A DNA stretch of 64,000 bases, taken from NCBI RefSeq assembly GCF_037975245.1, contig NC_092561.1:18171001-18235000 (forward strand). Direction: 5' to 3'. This document shows, piece after piece, positions 46,101 to 54,600 of the stretch. Numbering within the stretch: position 1 is the stretch's first letter; each line of letters begins with the position of its first letter. The notes below the pieces were generated by a model. It was given only the letters and a program-made list of their open reading frames with translations, made no database searches and had not been told where the DNA came from. The DNA comes from Apostichopus japonicus. Its lineage: Eukaryota; Echinodermata; Holothuroidea; Aspidochirotida; Stichopodidae. The position numbers and the translations under genes are program-made.

Positions 46101-48502
46101 CCATTCAGAGACTCTTCCATTGGGGAGCTTACGCTGACAAATATGGCGGCACTGTTCAGGTGGGTAAAGTTTAACGAGTATGGTGGCACTATGAATAATT
46201 CCAGTTGTGAAGATTAATGGGTAAGGTGGCAGTTAACAATTCACAAATGTGGCGGCACTGTTCGGGTGGGTAAAGTTTAACGAGTATGGTGGCACTATGA
46301 ATAATTCCAGTTGTGAAGATTAATGGGTAAGGTGGCAGTTAACAATTCACAAATGTGGCGGCACTGTTCGAGTGGGTAAAGTTTAACGAGTATGGTGGCA
46401 CTATGAATAATTCCAGTTGTGAAGATTAATGGGTAAGGTGGCAGTTTGCTGGACAGTATCAACTTACAACTCACAAAATGTGGCGGCACTGTTCGGGTGG
46501 GTAAAGTTTAACGAGTATGGTGGCACTATGAATAATTGCAGTTGTGAAGATTAATGGGCAAGGTGGCAGTTTTCCTGGACAGTATATTTCGGCACTGTTC
46601 GGGTGGGTAAAGTTTAACAAATACCTTGTTACTGTTTAATTTGACTTGTAAAGATGAATGGGCAAAAGGTGGCACTTTGCTGCACAGTAATATCTAACTA
46701 CGGTGGCACTGCTCAAGTTAGTAAGATCAACAGAGTTAACAAATCCGCAGTGAAGGAACCTTGCCTCTCCTTCAAGCAGGCATGAGCTTTTTCAGCGAAT
46801 TCGCGGAATATCCGTGATTTATTTTCTATCTGGGGGACAAAAACTATTATCCTAACACACTGTAACATATGTAAACTGGAGCCTATACCGCAATTTTTGC
46901 AAAGTTCCATGATTTTTTTTTTTACCCCAGTCTCATCCCTGTTCAAGTATAACAACAATCAGTCCACACAAGATTCATGATTTATCTATATCCTCATGCA
47001 GGAGACCATGCTGTACGGTGCCACGGTGAAGATACACGAGCCTGTCGGTGTGATCGCCATAACCTGTCCAGACGAGTCACCCCTCTTGGGCTTTGTGTCT
47101 CTGTTTGCCCCGGCTGTCATCCGGGGAAATGCAGTCGTCGTGGTTCCCAGTGAGAAGTATCCACTACTAGCTGCTGGATTCTACCAGGTACGCTGTTTCA
47201 TCCCTGGCTAAAGGATTTATATTGCTTTGGCGCCGTTAAGAGCGTGGTGGCCAATTGGCTAAGGCGTCGGACTCTTGATCCAAGGATTGCTGGTTCGATT
47301 CCTGCCTAGTTCATTATGTTGTGTCCTTTGGGCAAGATGCTTTATCTCACTTGCCTCTCTCCACCCAGGGGTTAAATGGGTACCTGTGAGGTAACTTCTC
47401 ATTGGGCGCAGTATATAACTGCTGCCGACTGGAGGGATTGTCTCTGGGACAGGTTATCATTGACCAGGGGTATATAACGTCTGTTCAGCGCTTTGAGACC
47501 ATTCCCTGGTATAAAGCGCTGTATAAAAAGCAAATATTATTATGATCAATATTTCAGTGACAGAAATGTTATAGTGATTATAATTGTTGCCAATTTTAAT
47601 TAGCTTTGTTTTTAACACATTGAGAAGGCAATGTAGAAGGGAAGTCTTGTCCCACTTCTCCCTTTCCCCCACCTCTCCTAAAATGAAGAATATGAAGCTT
47701 TTGTGTTCCTGTATGTTAAATCAAACACCTACTAAGTATTGCTGGAAGTTTTGATGCAATAGTGCACACTAGGGCATCTTCCATCCGCCCCCCCCCCCAC
47801 ACCCCCAGGACTTAATTGAATGATTAAAAAAGTTTCTAGCTTTTACTTCACTATCTGAAGTTGAAATTTAATTAATTTTAAGCTAATGATGTGCATTGTT
47901 ATGTGATGCTAGTTTTGTTTTTCTTTTATTTGTTTTTATAAAGATTGACTCAAAAAGCTACTTTAAGGGGTAACTGAGCCTATGGATTTGTGCCAATTAA
48001 AGTGTACATTGATCATGTACCCCCTGGAAAAGTGTTGAACAATCAAAAGCAGTATGTATGAAAGAAACATATATATAAAGTTAAAAAAAAGATGATATTA
48101 TATGAATAAAACCCCACTAATCTCACATAAAAATGAAATAATTCTGTCCAACAGTTAGCAACTAATTCTTTGATTTATTTATTGATTGATTGATTTATTT
48201 AGGTATTTGACACCTCCGACCTTCCTGGGGGCGTGGTCAACATCCTCACCGGTAACAAAGAACACCTGACTAAGTACCTCTCCGAGCACCACGACGTTCA
48301 GGCCATGTGGTACTTTGGAACCGCGGAGGGGTCCAAATTTGTGGAGTGGACCTCTGCTACCAACCTTAAGAGGACCTGGGTCGATTACGGCATTCCCCGA
48401 GATTGGACCAACCGAGAACAAGGGCAAGGGGAAGAGTTTCTTTACCATGCCATCCAAGTGAAGAATGTATGGATACCAATGGGTGACATATTTGCTAATT
48501 GA
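34088..48502 (+). CDS. ALDH16A1: Aldehyde dehydrogenase family 16 member A1 (14 exons, 830 aa)
   Basis: Fourteen exons: 34088-34198, 35459-35688, 36858-37036, 37916-38178, 39021-39173, 40003-40200, 41437-41535, 42520-42762, 43713-43870, 44418-44585, 45586-45673, 46043-46159, 47002-47187, 48203-48502. All phases agree: 2493 nt, 830 residues plus TGA (human about 802). ALDH16A1 is a two-domain member of the ALDH superfamily: a full N-terminal ALDH domain and a shorter C-terminal ALDH-like domain. Here domain 1 keeps the catalytic set: PWNFP with Asn183, Lys206 in VLKPA, Glu280 in LELGGKS, Cys314 in VCSAGSR and Glu411 before IFGPV. Glu and Cys are 34 residues apart, as in active ALDHs. Domain 2 (from about 545) has CPDESPLL in place of PWNFP and no Cys/Glu pair, so it should be inactive. 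The C-terminus matches the family signature VQAMWYFG and WIPMGD. Mammalian ALDH16A1 has lost the catalytic Cys, so this copy may be a real NAD(P)-dependent enzyme; its substrate is unknown. The frame is open upstream to 33893, but the ATG at 34088 (AAACATGG) matches the human N-terminus. Confidence 0.95.
35459..35688 (+). CDS. ALDH16A1: ALDH16A1 exon 2 (38-114)
   Basis: [20 protein letters not shown] then the ALDH entry motif TGEVLATT and SARKAFDSW. Acceptor TTTAG, donor ACAG/GTTAGC, phase 2. Confidence 0.92.
36194..36369. mobile_element. Palindromic foldback MITE in ALDH16A1 intron 2
   Basis: The arms pair over almost the whole 176 bp: ACAAATAATGAATGGTT on the left matches the inverted right end, and the AGTGCAAATATTTCAT and TTGAAAGAT arms also match inverted. 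The centre is CGAGGCGCAGCCGAG. A TATA flank may be the TSD. The transcript should fold into a long hairpin. Confidence 0.85.
36858..37036 (+). CDS. ALDH16A1: ALDH16A1 exon 3 (114-174)
   Basis: [20 protein letters not shown], then [18 protein letters not shown], the helical part of the NAD-binding domain. It has no early ATG, so an ATG-based scan misses it. Acceptor CACCCAG/T, donor ATCG/GTATGT. Confidence 0.93.
37060..37570. repeat. Degenerate repeat with TTGCATAGCAAC-like units
   Basis: Many variants of GCATAACAGATGTTTGCATA and GGTTGCATAGCAAC spaced irregularly through intron 3 of ALDH16A1. An old, decayed minisatellite. Confidence 0.65.
37916..38178 (+). CDS. ALDH16A1: ALDH16A1 exon 4 (174-261)
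   Basis: Carries PWNFPLM (oxyanion Asn183), GNTMVLKPA (Lys206), [13 protein letters not shown] and IAFTGSTE (cofactor site). Acceptor ATATGCAG, donor GAA/GTGAGT. Confidence 0.95.
38686..38950. mobile_element. hAT-like MITE of the 9357 family, 8-bp TSD
   Basis: Perfect TSD ACAACACC (38678-38685 and 38951-38958). Shares the interior of 9357-9653, including GGAATTTGCCAAGGGAGGGG near the start. Inserted in ALDH16A1 intron 4. The right terminus is worn (CCCTTGT). Confidence 0.88.
39021..39173 (+). CDS. ALDH16A1: ALDH16A1 exon 5 (262-312)
   Basis: [20 protein letters not shown] with the general-base Glu280, ending WFNQGQ. Donor CAG/GTTTGT. Confidence 0.95.
39355..39758 (-). mobile_element. tRNA-derived SINE, minus strand
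   Basis: On the minus strand it begins GAGAGCGTTGTTGTCAAGTG with an A-box-like GTGGTTAAGG and a B-box-like GGTTTGAGCCC, and ends in a (GATT)n tail next to GCGCTATATAAATGTCTTCT. It is a different family from the 21458/47243 pair. Sits in ALDH16A1 intron 5. Confidence 0.82.
40003..40200 (+). CDS. ALDH16A1: ALDH16A1 exon 6 (313-378)
   Basis: Opens with [12 protein letters not shown], so the nucleophile Cys314 is the second residue of the exon. Then [17 protein letters not shown]. Donor GAG/GTTAGT. Confidence 0.95.
41437..41535 (+). CDS. ALDH16A1: ALDH16A1 exon 7 (379-411)
   Basis: 33 codons ending [20 protein letters not shown] then EE, the family PTL/I segment. Glu411 (of E-IFGPV) is its last codon. 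Acceptor ATTGCAG, donor GAG/GTTTGT. Confidence 0.92.
41840..42300. repeat. Tandem duplication, about 145 bp, 2-3 copies
   Basis: The block CATTCCTTGGCCTA ... GGCTTACCTGTAAGATCAGA ... TACTGTTATGTTAT occurs at about 41846 and 42000, with a third worn copy at about 42230-42300. In ALDH16A1 intron 7. Confidence 0.8.
42520..42762 (+). CDS. ALDH16A1: ALDH16A1 exon 8 (412-492)
   Basis: [37 protein letters not shown] and [13 protein letters not shown], the end of the first ALDH domain. Acceptor CCCATTAG, donor GAG/GTAAAG. Confidence 0.95.
43270..43695 (-). mobile_element. LINE 3' fragment, minus strand
   Basis: The minus strand reads [11 protein letters not shown], then after a frameshift [37 protein letters not shown] and [19 protein letters not shown], the end of a CR1/L2-type reverse transcriptase. 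It ends in a (TTA)n-type tail. Its 5' break is only a few tens of bases from the exon 9 acceptor of ALDH16A1. Confidence 0.85.
43713..43870 (+). CDS. ALDH16A1: ALDH16A1 exon 9 (493-545)
   Basis: [16 protein letters not shown] then the linker between the two ALDH domains. Acceptor CTCTTCCCAG/G lies a few tens of bases from a minus-strand LINE fragment. Donor CCCAG/GTATGA. Confidence 0.93.
44418..44585 (+). CDS. ALDH16A1: ALDH16A1 exon 10 (545-601)
   Basis: Starts the second ALDH-like domain: [37 protein letters not shown]. Acceptor AACGCAG/C, donor CCTGG/GTGCGT. It lies in a frame that gives no ATG-initiated ORF. Confidence 0.92.
45586..45673 (+). CDS. ALDH16A1: ALDH16A1 exon 11 (601-630)
   Basis: [20 protein letters not shown] then EQRRKEVAE, the helix that follows the A-x-x-A-F-P-G-W motif in ALDHs. 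Donor GAG/GTGAGT. Confidence 0.92.
46043..46159 (+). CDS. ALDH16A1: ALDH16A1 exon 12 (631-669)
   Basis: [18 protein letters not shown] then [18 protein letters not shown]. Its last 15 bases and its donor (CAG/GTGGGTAAAG) are part of the first unit of a tandem array that fills the start of the next intron. Confidence 0.92.
46145..46725. repeat. ALDH16A1: Minisatellite seeded on the exon 12 donor of ALDH16A1
   Basis: Units begin GGCGGCACTGTTC(A/G)GGTGGGTAAAG at 46145, 46251, 46357, 46482 and about 46588, with a worn one near 46697. The first unit includes the last exon bases, so each later unit holds a copy of the exon end and its 5' splice site with G for A in CAG. Spacing is 106, 106, 125 and about 106 bp. 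Confidence 0.93.
46777..46941 (-). mobile_element. CAGGGATGAG-family MITE, copy A (6-bp TSD)
   Basis: Bounded by TTCAAG (46771-46776 and 46942-46947). Ends CAGGCATGAGCTTTTTC and, inverted, CAGGGATGAGACTGGGG. Shares GCGGTATAGGCTCCAGTTT and TGTGTTAGGATAATA with the copies at 52033 and 58898. Internally shortened. Confidence 0.85.
47002..47187 (+). CDS. ALDH16A1: ALDH16A1 exon 13 (670-731)
   Basis: [20 protein letters not shown] then [20 protein letters not shown]: the degenerate cofactor-binding part of domain 2, with no PWNFP. Donor CAG/GTACGC. Confidence 0.95.
47243..47542 (+). mobile_element. tRNA-derived SINE, copy 2
   Basis: Same family as 21458-21760. B box GGTTCGATTCC is intact here, with the A-box-like TGGCCAATTGGC. 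Tail AAAGCGCTGTATAAAAAGC then AAATATTATTA. In the last intron of ALDH16A1. No clear TSD. Confidence 0.87.
48203..48502 (+). CDS. ALDH16A1: ALDH16A1 exon 14 and stop (732-830)
   Basis: [40 protein letters not shown] and the C-terminal WIPMGD, then IFAN and TGA. The family ends right after LPMGD in human, so the stop position fits. Confidence 0.95.
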   Translation, partial: VFDTSDLPGGVVNILTGNKEHLTKYLSEHHDVQAMWYFGTAEGSKFVEWTSATNLKRTWVDYGIPRDWTNREQGQGEEFLYHAIQVKNVWIPMGDIFAN

Positions 48503-51467
48503 TGAATTATTGTGATCACCCCCCCCCCCACCCCCACCATCACCTTTTCCTTTATACCCACCGTCTCTGCTTGCCAGGTTGTGAATCCCTGGTTGGTTCA
48601 AATAATTGTCACATCAGTACTTTAGTGAATAATTGGTACATCATTTTGGGCAGATTAAATCTAAAAGGAATAATGGTTTTTCATACTAAATGGAAGAACG
48701 CATTTTATAACAAAACAAAGATTTGACGATCGGCAGTACCACAGGATACATCTTGTTAGCCAAAACTGTCTGTCTTTAAAAGTTAACTACATCAGGAAAC
48801 ACATTTTTTTTTCTTTATAAATACCCTATATTTGACATATTTTTGAAAGAGTTCTCATCTCATTGAGATGTAAAATAATTCCCATCTGATGGAGAGCCAA
48901 AAAATTCCTACCCAGATAGTTAAAGTTTTTCTGCGTTTAATTATTTGGATCTATTAATATGTTCTTCCAGTTGTCTTTTCACTGGGTAACTTCCAATCAA
49001 GAAATTGATGTGGTGTTAACCTACAAGATCACCATGAAATTCATGCTCTTAATATTTCAAGAGTGAATGAGTTATTGCATAAGGAACACCTCCAGGAAAT
49101 TTTACAAGCAAATTGCTGTAAAAACTTAGCAAAGTTTGAAAGTAGATTAAATTATCTTGGGTTTATTCACAGGTTTGTAGGTCTGTTGTCCCTATTGTGG
49201 TTGAAGAATTTTGAAATAACATCATAACTGTTACAGAATTCGCCAAATAATAGTTATAAATATAATATTTATGTTCTACCTCTTGTTTTTCTTAGCCATT
49301 AAAGTTTTCTTTTAATGAGTTGACGATGATCATTGTCTTTAGATGACGATCAGTACTAAGATATTGTGTAACAACCTAGCAAACTTAATCTATGCTGTCA
49401 AATTTCACTAAAGGATCAATGATATAACACTTGTTAGATTTGCAAATTTATTCCGAGTGAAATTGCCGAGATTAATATTGTTATTAATTACTATCTCCCC
49501 AAATTTCATTTGGTGATATAAAGCTTACAATGGTATGATGTCAAGACTAATTTATCATTTGTCATCTTCGTTTCGACTATTACTTGGTGTAGGGTCGGTT
49601 AGCTTGTGCCAACTAAATATATACTCAATGTTTTGATGCTTTTGATATTTGAATGCTTGTAACAGTGTTTGTTTGAAAGCTTCCTTCATCCTCAGGAACT
49701 GGTGGTATTCATAAATCTCTCCTACTCCTAGTTTTAATTTGTAAGTAGTGGGGGGGGGGTATTTCTTGGGTTATGATTCTGTTTCAAAGATTATTTAACA
49801 AGCCTCCACACAAAGTGCCTTGTTTCAAAATTTATGTTCTTGGGAGTCTTTGTGAAAATTGATTTTATGGGTACCTTTCATCACTTTTGTCAATAAATGT
49901 AAATTATTTTTAAATAGCTATAAAGTCTTCTCCCAAATTACGAAATTGTCACTTTTGAACCTCAAATTTTAGTTCCTGTCTGTTTTAAAAATAATGGAAA
50001 CTAATGGTCATTACTTGAGTTTTTGAAAGGAATTATATGATTTTGTATCATGACAATGCTCTTTGATAATTGTTGTCAACATATTTTGAGTAGGAGTTGA
50101 AGAAATTAATTTCCAAACTTCATGTGTAGGGGTTTTGATCAGACAAAACATTCAAGATTTATTGCCAGGTTAGGATTATTGAAAGCATAAAATACTTTAT
50201 TACCTTTTGAAGAAATTGGTCTAAGAAAAAGTGAAGCTTTAAAGTTTTACTTCAATAGCAATATTTAATAAATGCTTGATTTTGAGTAATATTTCAAACA
50301 TCAAATTCACCCAAGAGTATAAAACGGTTGCTAAACTCCTGTTTTTTTGTTGGTTTTTTTGCCCTCCCAGAGTCGACCACAATAAACCTTGAACAAATAA
50401 AATGATTGGCTATCTATTTTTTATTTATCATTTATCTTGAAAGATTGTTATTTGTAGAAAACTTTTTGATTAGATCATAACTACCTTATGTTGTAACATC
50501 TTACAATGCAAGAAATACCTTGAACAACAAAAAACAACAAAAAGGGGTGAATTTAATTATTTTTCGGTGAGGCCATTTATTGTGAGTAGTATTAAGTATT
50601 GAACCTGAACACAAAATCTGCTCAGTTAATTTTCTTCTGTGATCACATCTCCTCTCTCTTTTAGCTCACGCTAATCACAGTTCTTCACCAGTCTATGTAA
50701 ATATTTACATACAAAGCCTGTAAAACATAACCACTATGTACTGAGATTTGCAATTCCCAGGTTCCAAGTGTGCCAATCGTTTCAAGGCCCTAGTACTGCG
50801 GACTGGAACACCCATTTGGTACCAGTTTACACCCCACCCAGTCTTATCAAGCATTACTTCCATTAAAACATGCCAGATGAACACCCTTTGAGGTCATGGC
50901 ACCATACGCTTACCCAAGTCCCCCTCCCTATTATTGCAGGCTTGACCCATACATAGGAAGTTGGTATGTCTCTATTCTTCATAGAGGCCCCTTGACCTTG
51001 ATGGCCACTTGACCATGATGACCACTTGATCTTTGGCACCTTGACCTCCCATTGACCTTATTGGCTCATTGATCTTGATGACCACAATATTCATATTGAT
51101 GACCCGTTCACCTTGGTGGCCACTTGAAATTGGTGACCTTGATGAACCCTTGACCTTGATGGCCACTTGACTTTGGTGGCCACTTGACCTTGGGATCCTT
51201 TGATCTTGTCTGACAAAAATAAAGTTGTTTGTCTTGCTTGTAATTGTTCACAGAGGCTAGGGGACCTTGAGGGGCCCATTGTCCTAGAGGCCCATTGTCC
51301 TAGGGACCTTGAGGGGCCCATTGTCCTAGGGGCTCCTAAGGACTTGCCTTGTGTACCTATTGGATCATCTGGTACTGATTGGTTATCATCACTCTTGCAT
51401 TGCAGTGTCAGAAAGATACTTTCACTGACAGAGCAGACCCTCAGAGGTCACTGACATAGTTCTGACG
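48503..51467. other. Convergent 3' flanks of ALDH16A1 and TFIP11
   Basis: Should hold both 3' UTRs. Plus-strand AATAAA hexamers occur at 49892, 50268 and 51218, and minus-strand hexamers (TTTATT) around 50577; I cannot tell which are used. A CTTGACCTTGATGGCCA repeat lies at 50985-51320. No coding signal. Confidence 0.5.
50985..51320. repeat. CTTGACCTTGATGGCCA minisatellite
   Basis: Irregular units of about 17-30 bp built on CACTTGACCTTGATGGC and GGGGCCCATTGTCCTAG. Lies in the 3' region shared by the convergent genes. Confidence 0.8.
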
Positions 51468-51647
51468 CTATGCTACCCCTTTGCCCATTTCAATAGCTGT
51501 GGCTAGAGGCACCGGTTTCCACTCTGTGTGATCCTGAATAAACACGACGCCTTTCTTGATGAAGATGTGACGATTGCCGAGTGCAAACACCTGGATGCCT
51601 TCTTCTCTTTTATTCGTTGGTACAAAGAGAATTCCACTTTCTTCAGC
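51468..51647 (-). CDS. TFIP11: TFIP11: last exon and stop
   Basis: [34 protein letters not shown] then [12 protein letters not shown] and TAG. It matches the human C-terminus (HNIVFMPVIGKR, GRIVIYIDRGVVFV). It has no ATG-initiated ORF of its own. Confidence 0.93.
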   Translation of the reverse strand, partial: AEESGILFVPTNKREEGIQVFALGNRHIFIKKGVVFIQDHTEWKPVPLATAIEMGKGVA

Positions 51648-54600
51648 CTGGGGAAGAATAAATAAAAAAATTAATAAGTGGGAACTCTATGAAATTTAAT
51701 CAGTTTGACGCACGGCTCTGTGAGTTTTATGCAATTATTCCATAAAACTGCTCTAACATTAACTCCCTGGTCTTCCAGCAGCAGTGAGAAATGTTTGCAA
51801 AATTCCAAATTGTTTCGTTTTGGAATTATGAATAATGAATAAACGATAAGTGAGAAAAGAAAAATACAAAACCAACATCAATGCAAAAAGCTTAGTGTTA
51901 GTTTTGATGAAATGCATACAAAACTCCTAACTCATCAACTAGAAACTGAGAGGGTTAACTAATATTTGGCTTTACTTTCTACATAGCAATTGGGGTAATC
52001 AAGTCAACGGAGAGAGAGAGTTACAGAGTTGCCAGGGATGAGCCTGGGGGTAAAAACAAAATCACTACTTTGTGGGTGAATCTATACTAATGCCGAAGGC
52101 GTCAGCATGTTTTGAAAATTCAGAGAAAAAATTGCGGTATAGGCTCCAGTTTGCATATGCTACAGTGTGTTAGGATAATAGTGTTTGTCCCCCTGCAGGT
52201 TGGATAGCCATAGGTAATGAAAAACATGCAAACGACGGATCAAATGATACAAACGCTGTTGTTAGAAATTCACGGAAATTGAGAGGTGTAAATCTCGGAG
52301 GTAGAAAATAAATCACAGATATTCCGCGAATTCGAGGAGAAAGCTCATGCCTGAGTTAACTAATCATGCCAGTATATAGAAGTCACACAATGGCTAACAA
52401 AGCTGATCAGTTCATTAGGACATGAAGAAAAAACGAAATTGATACAAGCAGCAGCTTACCTTCCTCTCTAATAATTCTCTAAACGTTTCAGGTACTTCAG
52501 CTTGAGGTGTGGATGCCAGCTGAAACAGCAAGGAGGATGTAGAGAAATTATCTCAACAGAAGTATTCAAAACATGAGGAGAGCTTACAATATGAATAATT
52601 TACACAGGAATTAAAGAGAAAAAGAGTCGCTGAATATTATATTAGTATGTTGTTTGTATGACATCTGCACATACAGACAGACAGACACAGACAGACATGA
52701 GGGTATGCTGCTATAAACCAAAAAATCCTAAGTTTGGATGTTTATGCAAAAAGGCCAAAAACATAAATAAGACGTTCCCTCCAAAAATGTCCCAGGATTT
52801 GAAAAGAAAAGAAATGCTTACTGGACACTGCATCTCCATATGTAGAAGCAGGAAACTTTAACATAGCAATGTTCATAGGTAACCTTGATGGGCACCTGCT
52901 TGTAAATATAAAACAACCATAGACCGTACAATATCCTTTTGTATGTTTTTAAATCTCTGCATGGTGAGGCTCCCAGCTATCTGATTGATTTTCTTTCTTT
53001 GTATAATGCTCCTCTAAGTAATGTTGATGGTTTGAGACGTAGACTCCGCTCCTCATCTGATACCACCAGACTCATGATTCCACGCCCAAAGCGTTAAACT
53101 GGTGATAAATCGTTTCAAGTTATTGGTCCCCGTCTCTGGAACCAGCTGCCTGTGGGTATTGGTGTGGCAGTTTCCGTCTCGGTCTTCAAAGGTCTCATGA
53201 AAACATATTTATTTACTGCGCAGTAATGTTTGCATTTTTTGCTTGTGTTTAGGATTGGTGTTTGTTTTCATTGTGTAGTTTATTTTTGTTTCTGTAAAGC
53301 GCTGTGATCTTTTGTAGAGCGCTCTATCAAATACATAGGTACAATAATAATAATAATAATATGCAGGGATGTGCCCACGCTGGGTGGCACTGGGCGGCCC
53401 TGCCCAGCACTAAAAATTACCGCCCAGCACTGTCTTAAATATTGTGAATCCCGCCCAGCACTATTTTCACCTAAAATCACGACATTCCTAACAATATATT
53501 TCACACAAAAACTTTAAAAATGTAAATTGTTAGCAAAACTAGTGTATGTGCTTTAAAAGCTACACAAGTGCCATCATTTGGCATCTGAGCACCTTCAAAA
53601 ATCGAAAAATTTCTCAAAGGGGAGGGGGACACCTCCTCCCCCTTAGACCCTCCCCCTTAGACCCTCCCCCAGGACGGCGATCAGTATACCCGGCACTCAG
53701 GAAATCCTGGGCACATCCCTGAATATGGGTTTGACCTCCTCACCTTGTCTTCCCATCTTTCTTGACCTCTGGCCCTCTGCCTCTGCAGGTTGCTAAGATA
53801 CGCTAAGTTCTCTTTGATGATGTTATGACCCGAAACAGCCCTGTTCATAATAGCCAGGGCATCACTGAAATAATCTAAAAATAAGAAAAGAGAAAAGCGT
53901 TATTTTTGTCCGTGGCAAAAGTTGAAACACAAGATAACAGTCATGAACGACTTTTCCCCAAAACAGCTGAGAAAAAAAAATCTTTATTTAATTTTGGAGA
54001 CATCACTGATTTAATGTTTTCTTTACACACAAGACTGAAGACTTAAGCAAGTCCACAAAGGCATTATAGAACAACATTGCTTTATTATTTTATATTTTTC
54101 CTTATTTGTTAAAAATATGATAAATTTCTGTGTAATGGGGAGAAGGGTTTTGCAATTTTTTTTAATCTAAATGTTCAAGCTCTTACATGCCTATTTAAAA
54201 GTCTAAAAATCTCAAAATTTAAAAATCTCAAAATTTAAATATATCTCAAACATTTAAAAAATCTCAAAATTTTCAAAGTATGAAAATCTCAAAATGTGAG
54301 TCTCGGAGAATCTGAAAAATCTAAAAAGTGTCAAGAATATCTATCAAACTTGAATACCCTGAATTTAGATCTTCTTTGCATCGACTTACTCTTTATGACC
54401 GGTTCTGTTGAAATTCTTGTCGGAAAGAGACTTTTCCAGCCAGAGAACCAGTTTGATACTTCTTCAAAGTTAGGTGAATTACCTAACCAAGAAATAAGGA
54501 CCTGGATCCATTTCGGGAAGAAGTTCTTCTCAAAGAGGGTAACCATGACAGGAGTCGGTAAGAATTCATCCCATGCCATTACCCAATGGAAAGGCTCTAT

